Shown here piece after piece: positions 10,199-23,283 of a DNA stretch of 64,000 nt. How positions within the stretch are numbered: position 1 is the stretch's first letter; each line of letters begins with the position of its first letter. The stretch comes from Flaccisagitta enflata (Eukaryota; Chaetognatha; Sagittoidea; Aphragmophora): NCBI GenBank assembly GCA_965153355.1, contig OZ231126.1, forward strand, positions 35,464,001 through 35,528,000, given 5' to 3'. Under the pieces are notes generated by a model. It worked only from the letters and a program-made list of their open reading frames with translations, did no database searches and was not told where the DNA came from. Position numbers and translations under genes: made by a program.

Positions 10199-11162
10199 GG
10201 GGTGTGGATGGGGCTTGGATACCCCGGCCCACCCGTCCGCAACGAAATTGTGACCCCGCGCCACTTGTTTTTCGAATACCTAAACTGAGAATGAGTACGG
10301 CCTAAAGATAAATGAGTAAATTAACACAATAATGATATGTTACCAGGGATAGCAAATGACCAATCGACGACAACGAAATGTAACGATTACGGATTACCTC
10401 ATGTAAAACTATCATTAGAACGAGGAAATGCCATGTACATAGGCATAGCTAGATATCAATCGTGTCACATCACACGAACAAAACGTGAAAAGTAATCATC
10501 GTTGATATTCCACGTTGAATTCAAAGAAATGATTTCGTCGCTTTTGTCGCCTCGTCTGCTTACGCGCGCGCGTTTATCGTAGTTTATCGTTTTGCTGGAA
10601 AACGGTTAGTAATGGTTTCTTTTTTTTTCCTTCTTTTTTCTTTCTGTGTCTTTGCAACCATCATCAAAAACTCGTTGGCATTGGAGGAAGCGTGGATTTG
10701 TGGCGATGTTGGTCGGCCGATGTCCATTTCTCTTTCGCGCTAATCGCTATTTTCCCATTTTTCCTCCGCCGCCCGCCAGAGACTTTTGTTTCGTTGATAG
10801 ACGCGCTTCCTTCCGGCGATATGACGACAACGACGAAAGCATGGGTGTAAGGGAAAGGGCGTCGGGACGGCAGTAGAGTCTATGGCATGATTGTTGGACG
10901 TATAATGATATGAAATAGCAAAAAAAAAACAAAGGTCAAAGATATGCATCCTCAAGAGGAACGAGATGAGAACAATCAATAGACACACCCTCTTATACAG
11001 ATGCGAGAATGCAAGAAAAAAAGGTGAAAGAAAATTAGAAATGGAGAAATGGTGCAACTAGTTTCTATTGAAATTGAATGAATTCTGAAAACAATTGACA
11101 CGGGGTCACAATATCATTGTGGACGGGTGGGCAAGGGCATACAACCCCCATCCACACCCTCA
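10199..11162. mobile_element. Element P: about 0.96 kb with ~60-bp terminal inverted repeats
   Basis: The outer ~60 bp (GGTGTGGATGGGGCTTGG ... CCCGTCCGCAACGAAAT) recur inverted at 11101-11162 with about 85% identity. A third, solitary end lies at 57425-57490. The ends share a CCCACCCGTCCGC block with the sub-terminal part of H elements, suggesting related modules. The interior holds no credible gene. Confidence 0.6.
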
Positions 11163-11257
11163 CCCACCCTACAGGCCTACATACACTCACACACACTCAC
11201 ACACACATAGACAATTTCAACGGCAGCCTAAAAAATGCGCTTTTTTGCATGGTTCAA

Positions 11258-11771
11258 TTGGGTTCTTCACATAGCAAAAGTTGTTTCTTTCTTTTCGCCC
11301 TCTTTACTTAATGTGGAGTGGCCAATTTTAGGACCCTTACCATTTTTCTTTTATCAAAAATCATTCATCTTCCGTTTTTTAGAAAATTGTTTTTGAGGGC
11401 CTCATTTGCATAATGCAGTGGCATAAAGCAATATGCTGATATTGTTTGAATTAGCTTTTACAAATTTTTATTTTTCAAAGAATTGCAATTCTGCCTTTTC
11501 ATAAGCTTTTTTATAGCTTATGTTCTAATATTTTAGTTTATCTTTACAAGCATTATGTTTTTCTAAAATAGATAATTGTCCTTTTTGTAACAAAACTACA
11601 CAGGATTTTGCTGAATTCAGGGAAATCTGTGAAACTTTAAGGCCAAAACAAAAACGGAAGATGAAGGAATTTTAAAAAAAGGAAAATGGTCATCTTCATG
11701 ATTTTTGCTCCTCCACATTACCTAAAGAAGGTGAAGGGATACTCCCAACTTTTGCTATGCGAAGCACGCAA
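11258..11771. mobile_element. 514-bp TIR element with 9-bp target duplication (copy 1 only)
   Basis: Ends are TTGGGTTCTTCACATAGC and, inverted, TTGCGTGCTTCGCATAGC; similarity continues through AAAAGTTG. ATGGTTCAA is present on both sides (11249-11257 and 11772-11780). Duplicate 2 has a single ATGGTTCAA and no insert. A 9-bp duplication with moderate TIRs fits Mutator-like or Merlin-like elements. No transposase. Confidence 0.78.
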
Positions 11772-11781
11772 ATGGTTCAAC

Positions 11782-11870
11782 TTTATCGTCATGGATGGAC
11801 CAACAGACCAACGGACTGATGGACGGACGCACAAAGCCTCATATGGAGTTGCGTGTCCGCAAATGAAAAT
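11782..11870 (+). mobile_element. H element relic (right end)
   Basis: GACC/GACG repeats, then CACAAAGCCTCATATGGAG, then a hairpin GTTGCGTGTCCGCAAAT. Also present in duplicate 2 near 50100-50180. The left terminus is not identified. Confidence 0.45.
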
Positions 11871-12086
11871 AATAATGGGTGACGCCCCTGTATATTTTTT
11901 CCTCGTACGTCCTTAAAAGGAAGATATTTGGGCTCGGAAATCGCCACAATATTTTCCCGATTAAATCGCTAAGATTGCCCACTTCGTAACGCCTCTTTTT
12001 CCTTCTTTTGCTTCATAATAGTCCAGTTGTGGCGCTGGAGGTATTCATAGTTTTGGCACGGTATTAGTTTCGAAATGACAAGCTTT

Positions 12087-12420
<334 letters not shown>

Positions 12421-12567
12421 AAAAAACATATTTGAAACGGTGTGCCCTCTTTTTACCCAAATTGTGACGGGTCTTACATACAAAGGTCATTAGCAAACAC
12501 AAAAATCCAACAAACAACTTTTCGACTTGATCATCACGGACGGACCAAAGGACCAACGGACCAACAG

Positions 12568-12896
12568 CAGATATTAATATTCTTCCAAGCTTCCGGGAAG
12601 CAGGAATTTTATCTTTCAAGATTCCGACATGAAAATACAGTCTAAAATGAGGGATTTATGGAAAAATCAAGTCAATTTTGATTAAATCAATCATTAAAAT
12701 GGGATATCTTGGGAAAAAACCATAGGATTATCAGATTATTCAATAGAGAAATGATTTGTGATTATTGTTTAAGTGCTCCTTGAAATGGAATCTTCATTTT
12801 TTATTATTTTCTAATGCCACATAGCAAGATCTTCCGACTCTGTCTCCCGACTTCCGAGAAGCGGCGCTTCCCGCTTCTCCACAATCTGTATGTCTG
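12568..12896. mobile_element. 329-bp hAT-like MITE (copy 1 only)
   Basis: ACCAACAG flanks both ends (12560-12567 and 12897-12904), and duplicate 2 has one ACCAACAG with no insert. Ends are CAGATATT and, inverted, CAGACATA. An 8-bp duplication with CAGR-type ends fits the hAT superfamily. The interior contains TTCCGGGAAGC- and TTCCGAGAAGC-type inverted motifs. Confidence 0.75.
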
Positions 12897-13256
12897 ACCA
12901 ACAGACGGAGAAAGCCATAGTTTCGTTTCTGCAATCAAAAAGTTTAAGTTCCTCAAAATCTGTTCTTGCGAGACGTAACTGTTACAGTCCATGTCTGGAA
13001 GACGTATCAACGATTTAAACGAATCAATGTGCGCTAAGAGCAAGAAGTGGTGGTTCAGTGGATTGGTATACACAAATGCGTTAAATTATGTTCTTTTTTA
13101 GCTTGACGTTCGCAGAAGCGTAAGGGTGTGCCAAAAGAGGGAATTACCGTCTTCTGTTGATCTCATTCTCATTTCTCAAGAAATGAATTTGATTCTTGTG
13201 AAAACTTCAAAGGAAAATTCCGACACTCAGAAGTTAAACATCCTTTTCTCCATGTT

Positions 13257-13257
<1 letters not shown>

Positions 13258-13326
<69 letters not shown>
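13258..13326. repeat. (CT)n microsatellite
   Basis: Pure CT run; the duplicate has only about 25 bp here. Confidence 0.95.
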
Positions 13327-13327
<1 letters not shown>

Positions 13328-13431
13328 GTGCCACTTTCATTTCATTTTACTAAGTGTCTTCCTTTTCAAGTTTGGAAATCAATTTTCATCGAAGAATCTG
13401 CGACACCTGGTCAATCTCGTTCCTCAGCATC

Positions 13432-13604
<173 letters not shown>

Positions 13605-13744
13605 CTAGTTCTCTTTCTTTTAAAGTGGAAGGCGCAAATTGAACAGCAAATATTCAGGGGAATAAATTAAAATTCAGAGGCAGAAGATATTCATTCATTC
13701 TTGAATTGAGATCCATTTCGATTTTGTTTCCTTTCCTTTTCCAG

Positions 13745-13917
13745 GCGCCTAAATGTAACATCCAGCAACAGATGCTTCCAGCTTCATTAAACTTACGACG
13801 CTGCGACAAATCGGAGCAAACTGACGCATGGGGAAAGTTAGACGCTGGTTGCTATTCCTTGTTAACTCCCGCCACCAAGGAGATAACTTTTACATACAAA
13901 AGCGGCAGGACCCCATG
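13745..13917 (+). CDS. Cysteine-containing exon of an unrecognised gene (duplicate 1)
   Basis: A strong TTTTCCTTTTCCAG acceptor precedes an open block reading APKCNIQQQMLPASLNLRRC, then an acidic/aromatic stretch ending KSGRTPC. A usable donor GTAATG follows at 13918. Four cysteines in about 58 residues suggest an extracellular, disulphide-bonded protein. In duplicate 2 a 7-bp deletion removes exactly this GTAATG donor. The exon does not join in phase with the basic exon at 14821, so they may belong to different transcripts or an exon is missing. No family is recognised. Confidence 0.42.
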
Positions 13918-14649
13918 TGTAATGTGTTGTATTATTAAATATAACTGCGGCTATTCATGACTGGTCAATGAGTCGAGAAGTTTTATGGTTTTATAACGTA
14001 AAATCAGTTTCAACGCATCATGCTTTTTGTCTAACATCGTAGGGGTAGGAGAGATATGAAGCATCATTTATCACATCATATGATAAATGTGCAATGAAGT
14101 GCTTTATTGATTTATCTGTGTGACCAATTTGCAACTCAGCCTCAGGTATCAGCGATGATTGTGCAAGTGAGTAAGCCATGGAGAGATAGATTCTCATCTC
14201 ATGGATGGATGACTGCTGTATTGCCGTGACACCGAAAACGCGTCCTTTCGAAGATTTAATGTTTTAAGGTTGTTAGTCACTATTAGGGAATGGAAGAGCT
14301 TCCTCTGCGTGTGGCTTGTTGACTTCTTGACGTGTTGACGCGTGAATATTGCATAAAAAATTTCGGGCAAGGAATAAAAAAAAAGAGTTTTTCTTGGTTT
14401 AGAAACTTTCAGCCCTGTCATGAATGATGAACTTTTTTAGATAATCATGAAACTTGACAGTTAACTCGCTGTTTCTCAGTTAATTCGCTTCACCAATTCT
14501 TTATTTGGGCATCCTGTAATAGCTACTTGTTTTTCTTTCTTTCGATGAGCGAATATGACTCAATTAAAGGAATACAGACCAAAATGCCTCATCCCTTTTT
14601 GTATTGATGAGACTGTTTTAGCGTGAATGTTAAACGTGATTCTCATTCC

Positions 14650-14818
14650 TCGTCTTTTTTCTTCGCTTGGGAATTTCCTCCGTTTTACTTCTTTCCTTCC
14701 TTCCTGTTTCTCTTTCCTCCTCATCCAGTTTCCTCTTTTCACTTCCTCTTCCCATTTTCTTTTCCTCTTCCTCCTTTTTCTCCTCCTCTTTTTTACCTTC
14801 TCCTCTTCCTCCACTTTC
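14650..14818. repeat. Pyrimidine-rich tract (CTTCCT-type)
   Basis: Long polypyrimidine stretch on the plus strand leading into the acceptor of the next exon. It opens spurious frames rich in Ser/Phe/Leu or, on the other strand, Lys/Glu. Confidence 0.6.
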
Positions 14819-14820
14819 AG

Positions 14821-14959
14821 GCGACTTTCTCAATCCGTCTTTGAGAAAATGGACAAAAACCAAAAGAAATTCGTGAGAATAAAAAAGAAGATTTCTAAAA
14901 GAAGGAGAAAAAGACTCAAGTCGTATCTTTCGTGCAAATGTAAAATCATGAATTCGGTG
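14821..14959 (+). CDS. Basic exon, K/R-rich (duplicate 1)
   Basis: Bounded by CCACTTTCAG and a perfect GTAAGT donor. In the only open phase it encodes RLSQSVFEKMDKNQ, then a long basic run (KKKISKRRRKRLK), then SYLSCKCKIMNSV. It needs two bases from an upstream exon and ends in phase 0. The basic cluster could be a nuclear or matrix-retention signal, and CKC may belong to a cystine motif; both are guesses. It is identical in duplicate 2 (52419-52557). Confidence 0.55.
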
Positions 14960-15177
14960 GTAAGTAACCTTCTAGTAGCCCACATGTTAGAATTTTAGAT
15001 AGATATGAAACATTTTTTACATAGATAAGGTCAGAAAGTCATGAGGACCTACATAAACTTAACGGCGATTCCGGACGCACGGCCAAAAAGATGTCGATTG
15101 CGGGTGGATGGGGGCAACATACGGCAGGGCCGGGGCTGTATTGTGGCTGGACAGGGGCAGTTCAATCAGAAATCCCT

Positions 15178-16075
15178 TTTGGGCAGCGGCCCCAAAGGGG
15201 TCGATGACCTATGCTTTCACACATATGGGGAATTTTCTCCTCCTCCTTCTTTTTGGGCAGCGGCCCCAAAGGGCCGATGTCCTGTAGGACACAGGGGTGA
15301 ACCGTTACGTCCGTCTGACAATACGTACGTCCCCCCCCTCCAAAGCTTCTCAAGCCTCTCAGGCCTCAAATCCAGCCTCTCAGGCTTCAAATCTGGCCTC
15401 TCAGACCTCAAATCTGGTCTCTCAGGCCTAAGATCTGGCCTCTTAGGCCTCAGATTCATCCTCTCAGGCCTCAAATCCAGCCTCTCAGGCCTCAAATCTA
15501 GCCTCTTGGGCCTCAAATCCAGCGTCTTGGGCCCTAAATCCAGCCTCTCAGGCCTCAAATTCCCATTGAATAACATGGCAAATTGAAAAAAAATTGAAAA
15601 AATGCAAAATTCTCAATGAATATCACGGAAAATTACCCCAAATACGCCCTCTCAGGACATATGGAAATTCACCCCTGTGTCCTACAGGACATCGGCCCTT
15701 TGGGGCCGCTGCCCTGCTCCCACTCCACTTCTTCAAGTAATCACTCCAAGCAGGGCATCGGGCACCGCTGACCATGTGCGATCCTTGGATGACTTGTTCT
15801 TCTTCTTCTTCTCCTCCTTCTCTGTCCCCCCCCCCCCCCCCCGCCCGACGCAAATCCTACTATGAGGTCCAAATCCCAGTCTCGAGGCCTAAATCCCAGC
15901 CTCAAGGTCGAAATCCTATCCTTGAGGCCCAAATCCCATTCTTTAGGCCAAAATCCCAGTCTCAAGGCCCAAATCCCAGTTTGAGGCCCAAATCCCAGGT
16001 TCGAGGCCCAAACCCAATCCTCAAGACCCAAATTCTATACTCAGAGCTAAAATCCCAGCCTGAAGGCCCTGAAGG
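15178..16075 (+). mobile_element. G element 2 (outer), interrupted and 3'-truncated
   Basis: Left end GGGCAGCGGCCCCAAAGGGG, then GATGACCTATG. The body resumes at about 15800 with a C-run and a 20-bp minisatellite (15850-16070, units of the type GAGGCCCAAATCCCAGTCTC). The right end seen in duplicate 2 (to about 53310) is deleted here; the sequence jumps from the minisatellite to CTAAAAGAAGC. A second G element is inserted inside. Confidence 0.65.
15252..15800 (+). mobile_element. G element nested in G element 2 (copy 1 only)
   Basis: Complete ends: GGGCAGCGGCCCCAAAGGG with TGTCCTGTAGGACACAGG on the left, and the inverse (CTGTGTCCTACAGGACATCG, GGCCGCTGCCCTGCT) then GCAGGGCATCGGGCACCGC on the right. 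The interior is about ten 21-bp units (CTCAGGCCTCAAATCCAGCCT type). Duplicate 2 reads straight through this site, so it inserted after the duplication or was cleanly lost from copy 2. Because its boundaries fall in TTC-rich sequence, the exact ends are uncertain by several bases. Confidence 0.68.
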
Positions 16076-16129
16076 CCCTAAAAGAAGCAAAATTCAACTG
16101 GAAATGATTCAGAAATATGATATGATGAT

Positions 16130-16170
16130 TTTTCGGTGCGCCATAGCACCTCTACAAGAGGCTCTGTCCT
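16130..16170 (-). mobile_element. H element remnant (hairpin end only)
   Basis: GGTGCGCCATAGCACC followed by TCTACAAGAGGCTCTGTCC, then an abrupt junction to TTTCGAACTG. Duplicate 2 retains 660 bp more between the same flanks, so the body was deleted here, with TCC microhomology at the break. Confidence 0.6.
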
Positions 16171-16506
16171 TTCGAACTGATTTTCTTTTAAATTTTTTCA
16201 CCTTCCGTTCTATGCACGAGTTGGGCTTTGAAAAAAATACTGAGTAAGGAAGCTAATAAAGGAGCAAACGTGTGTAAAAAAACACGGGGAATCCGATTTT
16301 GGACTTTTCAGAGCCCTAGAAGGCTGGGTTTATAAACGGCCCTAAAAAAAACAGCCAATAATGGCCTTGCATGAAAATAGCAAAAGTCCCGGGAACTATC
16401 GGTAACAAATAATTAGGAACAATAATTTTTATAACATAACCCTCAATAAGAATTACCTTAGATTGACCACTGGATGGCTGTGAGGCTACAATAAAATACA
16501 TACATG

Positions 16507-17031
16507 TATTGTAAGCAGGATACAATGACGATACGAAGATATTCTTTCAAATTGTCTCACTCCTCATGCAAAGGCGCTATGAATCAATGAAATCAAAAGA
16601 AATCGTCCCCGTTTTCGTCGTCTTTGTCATCGTCGTTGCCCTCGTCAACGTCGTCGTCGTCGTCGTCGTCGTGACGGCCGTGAACGCCGCCGCAGTTTCA
16701 CTCCTCTTCCTCCTCCTCACTTTTTTCGAAGGATTCAGTAGTCACTAAGTCAAATGGAACCGAACTGGCGAATAAGGTCCAAACTGACGCAACATCGACG
16801 TTCTTAAATAGAAAATAAATGAAAATAAATCATGAAAAAAAAATGATTAACTATGAAAAAAAAGCAAAACAAAAGATTCATTCCAAGTTTTCGATTTTTT
16901 GTTTCAAATCGTCAACCAAGCTTTTGTAATGACAGAAATTTAACGCATTTAACAGAATTTTGGGTGGATAGTGGCATATACCGATAAACTCATTCCGCCC
17001 TGCTTGTAAAGTCACTGGTAGCTACAAACTT
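16507..17031. other. Stretch without gene; includes a GTC-rich patch
   Basis: Unique sequence past the duplication edge. A CGTCGTCGT-rich patch lies at about 16610-16690 and AT-rich sequence elsewhere. No exon is supported. Confidence 0.4.
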
Positions 17032-18030
<999 letters not shown>

Positions 18031-18554
18031 AACAAGGCCAACACCTATAAGTCGCGTGCGAGACATAATTACTTTATTACATAACCACATAACTAAAATG
18101 ACTTTCATTGAATTTAATTGACATAAGATGACTTAAAATGATTTGAAATGACCTAAAATGACTTAAAATGACCTAAATTGACTTGAATTGACCTGAAATG
18201 ACTAAAATGTTTAAGTGACTAAAATGACTTAAATTGACATAAATTAACAAAAATTGACTTAAAATGACTTTAAATGACTTGAATTGACCTAGAATGATTT
18301 AAATTGAATTTAACTGACCTAAATTGACTTAAATTGACCTAAAATCACTAAAATGATCACAACTATTAAAATAACTCAAATAACTAAAATTGACTCAAAC
18401 TGACTTAAAATGACCTAAAATGACTAAAAATGATCTAATTTAACTTTAAATGATCTAATTGACTTAAAATGAGTAAGTAGGAATAAAACGAATAAAAAAA
18501 GTAAAGTGTGACCAACCGACCGATGGACAAAGCGCTGTAGCACGCGACTAAAAA
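18031..18554 (+). mobile_element. H element 4 (about 10-bp minisatellite cargo)
   Basis: Left terminus AACAAGGCCAACACC then TAAGTCGCGTGCG. Right end has GACC repeats, AAAGCGCTGTAGCACGCGAC and TAAAAA. The body (18097-18478) is a degenerate array of AAAATGACTT/AAATTGACCT units, about 35 of them. The left half-stem AGTCGCGTGC matches the right hairpin arm GCACGCGACT. Confidence 0.72.
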
Positions 18555-19400
18555 TAGTAATTAGTTATTATTAGTGTTTTGGATGTGTATTTGGTTTTTT
18601 ACTTAAAAAGTCTTGGTTTTTTTAGTTTTCTAAGACCCACTTTTATTCAACTATCTTTATTCAAAAGTAAATTTTGTAAAAATCATTGATTTTTGGTAAA
18701 ATTTAAGCAAAATTTTTTAAGTGGTCCCTGATTCAATTCAGTTTTTTAAAGATTAAATGAAAGATATTGATCCTCATAAAAAACGTTCACAATGAAACAT
18801 GCAGGCCACGAACATATCTGAGTAGCTAAAAAAAAATTTTCTACTTAGAAGAAATTTTGAAAATACTATCCAAAAAATTAAAAGCTACCTTTTTAAAGAC
18901 CACCCGTTTTATAGTTTCTTTTGCATTTTAGTTGACAAGTATTTTGTAACTATATTTTTCACTTTTTGTTGCACATATCATATATATAGTTACAGTGGTT
19001 ATGATACCATGACAGTCCACACTTACGTGGTGCTGTCTCCACCCATACTGGTTTGACCGCGCTATCGTCATCATCACCATCATCGGAACAATAACACGGT
19101 GGCAGTTAAGCTGCATATTAATGATGTTTCATGCTCATCTTTCTCGCGGTTAATGTTCTCTTCCCGGCCGAATAATGACCTCATGAATTTTAAGAAACGC
19201 ACTATCATTGCGACCAAATCAACTTCTCTTAGGTATGTTTTCCTTCTTTTCATTTCTTAAATTCTGTATCGCAAAATTTTGTCTTTCATCGTCTCTTGTG
19301 TCACATCTTATGTCTCTCTGTAGCAGCTCCAGTATGTCAGTCTGTCCTTCTGATCCTCCCTTAGTCTGTCCTTATTTTATATCTGTATGTTTTTTCCTCT
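18555..19400. other. AT-rich stretch without recognisable gene
   Basis: No exon or repeat stands out apart from poly(A)/(T) runs. Confidence 0.4.
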
Positions 19401-19404
19401 CTGT

Positions 19405-19608
<204 letters not shown>

Positions 19609-19876
19609 CATATATATGGCCGAGAGATGCTTCCCGCAGTTGTTAATGTTACAGCTAATTTTCCCTTATGAATCTAGGCGATCTAGAGATGATGGCCTTT
19701 AGAGTGTTGCCGCGTTAACCATCAACGCATCAAAAGTGGAAGAGGGCGGAAGATGCCTACTAGTAAAGAGCTCAAATGTGTAGATGAAGTGTGCATTGTG
19801 CAACGCACACGCACACGCACACGCACATGTGCATTTGTATTGTTAAGCGGAAGAGAAAGAGAGCAAAAAACAGAGA

Positions 19877-19878
<2 letters not shown>

Positions 19879-19974
<96 letters not shown>

Positions 19975-20095
19975 GACAGAGAGAGACAGACAGAGAGTCA
20001 GAGTAGAAGACACAGAAAAACAGACAAAAGAGATCATGACAGTAGTGGGCAGACAGATAGACGGACAGACAGACAGACAGACAGAAAGTCGGAGC
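19879..20095. repeat. (GA)n then GACA-rich microsatellite
   Basis: About 85 bp of GA, then CAGAGAGA and GACAGACA motifs. It is close to an inverted counterpart of the CT/CTGT array about 400 bp upstream. Confidence 0.93.
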
Positions 20096-20511
20096 AGTGG
20101 ACAGACAGAAAAACTTACAGATTGGTGGGCGAAAAGCAACTAGGAACGGCTAATGACTTGGGCCGTCACGAAGAAGCGCTCATATTTCCGACAATTCAGA
20201 TTTAAAGCATCATCAAAAACTATTTCCTCCTCCACCTCCTCTGCCTCTTCAGCCTCCTACTTGTTTATGTGGCAGCGCGTTTACGACCTAGCTGACCAGT
20301 GACCATCAAACTATGAAAGCGAGTTATGACCTTTCTAACTTTCTCCTCAGTGCTTAACAAACAAATTATTAATACCTTGCAGTGAATTTCTCATCAGTTT
20401 TAATTATTTCATAATTTCATAGTTTTCCAGCTTTGCTGTCATAATAAACTCATGCTTTTTAGCAGTAGTCTGGGGTTTTTTTCCCTTTTTAATTTCTTGA
20501 CCTGATCTGTA

Positions 20512-20512
<1 letters not shown>

Positions 20513-20544
<32 letters not shown>

Positions 20545-20575
20545 TTCTGTCTGTCAGTCTGCCTGTCCTTTGACC

Positions 20576-20657
<82 letters not shown>
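20513..20657. repeat. (GTCT)n then (CT)n microsatellite
   Basis: Nine or so GTCT units, a short spacer, then about 80 bp of pure CT. Confidence 0.95.
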
Positions 20658-20659
<2 letters not shown>

Positions 20660-20660
<1 letters not shown>

Positions 20661-22220
20661 TACAGCATGCTAATCGAGGGGAGATCATTCGAGTGGATGA
20701 TTGCATTGGCATCATTGCATCGTTGCATCATGATTCTGCACCATGGATCGCCTCATCGCCATTTTTTTCCGCATTTATAACATTTCATCGCAGAGGAGAG
20801 AGGAGAATGTGAATCTGATAATTTAGACCGATCCTGAATCTGTTCCAAGCTGGTAATGATGATCTGGCTGGATGAGTAATGTTCAAAATCGTTTCCTAAC
20901 TAGAATTTAGTGAGTGCATCAGGCCGCAAATGACGGTGTAATTGCGTCGGTGGCCATGTGCTTGTAACGAGGCTCTAATGACACCCGGCATGCAGTAGCC
21001 ACGCTCATCACGCTGTACAATGTACATTGTACAACTGTGACGGTCGAAAGTCAAAACCTAGAATTGACAACTTTCCGTTCCGTCGTGTTTTCATCCTTTC
21101 CCATAGATCGATCTTTTCGTTGATGAATTCTGCAAATTACCCGATGATAATTGGCAATGTATGTCAGTCAATAATTTCAATGTCAAACGTTAAGGCAAAC
21201 ATTGACTTCCTGTCTTTGATGTGGGAAATTTTTTTAAACGAGTCAAAACGCTTAGGTATACGTGAATACGGTACCGCATGAGTTCGCACGCACTTAAATG
21301 GCGTGCACGTGAGCATGAAGACTCAAATCGCGTGCGCCTAATCAGGATCGCACGCGAGTTTGTTCCCTGCCGGAGGAACCCACGCGGGAGGCGCGGGCGG
21401 GAGGCCCGAGAAGGACTCACCACTCCCACCAGATTTGGCGCGCAGATTCGTATGCAAAGCGCATCTTCTCTCCTCTCCAATCTTCCCAGAGCCACAGCAA
21501 CAATTGACCGCAATCTCTTTAAGGAACAAGTTTTTTTTTACTATCTTTTTTTTCTCTAAGATTGAGTAGAGTGGTAGTGGTGATGTAATGGTGGGTAGGA
21601 TGTAATGAGAGCGGTTATGATAAAGGGGATGGTGGAACGCTGTCTGTGGACGTGGGGTCAGTGATTAAGTTGGTGGTAGCGTTGCCATTTTCGCAGGAGC
21701 ACCAGTGCTGTGGTGACAACGAAACAACGAGCTTAGGACATATGACACTTTTACGCACTCATCTGTTGTCTCAGTTGAGATATCATTAAAATGATGTAAC
21801 ACCTTGTCAATTATGTAACATTGCAACGTAAGAGAAATTTCGTTTTTAAAATAAAAAAAGCGAGTGTTCCGCCATGTTTGTTTCAACATAAACTCACTCC
21901 ACCACCGTCCACCAATAGTAATTATCATGAAGATTGTGAATGGGGGATCCACTTAAATCTGCCACATCGTCTCCGCAATTCAATGAGACTCGAATTAGAT
22001 TCAAAGATCAACAACTCGAGAGTTTCTCCCATCACCAGTCGTAGCTTCCATTTAAAAAGAAATCTGTAACAAGAGAGAAATGGGACAATTGGTTACTAAG
22101 CTTATCTCAAGCAGTTGCAATTTGAGTCGCGCGAATGATTTCTTTAGGGTCAGAGTCATTGGTCGGCTTCTCTATTGCAAGGCGGCCGTATTTGGGGAGG
22201 TTATGAAGGTTATGGAGGTT
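20660..22220. other. Stretch without supported gene; GC-rich patch at about 21290-21460
   Basis: The GC-rich patch holds many CpG (GCGCGGGCGGG, GGCGCGCAG) against an AT-rich background. It could be a promoter-like island, but no transcript start or first exon could be shown. Confidence 0.3.
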
Positions 22221-22224
22221 AAGA

Positions 22225-22380
22225 GGACTGCGGTCCGAGTGTTATGTCTGAGGGAAGGGGACTATGGTTGGGGTGTTATGTCTGAGGGTTGGGGGCTGTG
22301 GTCCGAGTGTTATGTCTGAGGGAAGGGTACTGCGGTCATGTTGTTATGTCCGAGAGAAGGGACCTGCGGTCAGGGTGCTA
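22225..22380. repeat. 34-bp minisatellite, 4-5 diverged units
   Basis: GTGTTATGTCTGAGGG recurs at 34-bp intervals (about 22239, 22273, 22307, and diverged at 22341) with G-rich spacers containing ACTGCGGTC. Confidence 0.8.
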
Positions 22381-22651
22381 TATTTTCATCAGTTTATGGA
22401 CAATACTTATTGAAAACGAAGAAGGGAGGCGCGCAGACGCGCGTGGAGACCGGAATTCGGAAAAGAAAATTAGAAGAAAAAACACTTGCTTAGGCGAGAC
22501 GGCGAGAAAGGGAAACCTCGATGTTGATATTGAACGTCTGTGTTACGACATTTCGATTTGTGACATTCACAGAAATGGAAATCAAGGCAGAAATGTAATG
22601 GTTTCATGGACTGATGATTTACGGACCAATCGAGTGACTAATAGAGTCACG

Positions 22652-22931
<280 letters not shown>

Positions 22932-23095
22932 ACGAAAGGAGAATGCCGGATCTGTTTATGGCTTGGTGATGGTCTCGGTCTGTGATCATGAGGCAATGCG
23001 CTTACGATTCTATGGTGCATAGATATCTATGGTGTGGAGAATCTATGGTGCGAAGATTCATGGATGAAGAAAATCAAAATGGAGAGATTCGAAAT

Positions 23096-23097
<2 letters not shown>

Positions 23098-23148
<51 letters not shown>
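23098..23148. repeat. (GA)n microsatellite
   Basis: About 50 bp of pure GA. Confidence 0.95.
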
Positions 23149-23150
<2 letters not shown>

Positions 23151-23283
23151 GTCATTGGTCTCTAAGAGAGGGGGAACTAGCAAAAAGGGGCGGTTGGAGA
23201 AAAGGGTTTATGGGCAGGGAGAAAGAGAAGGGTCCTCACCTGAACAATTGATATTTATTATAATGCTAAAGAAGAAATTAATT

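Noticed and set aside
21290-21460. CpG-island promoter
   Set aside because: The patch is GC-rich, but no first exon, TATA or initiator arrangement could be shown; reported only as a composition patch.
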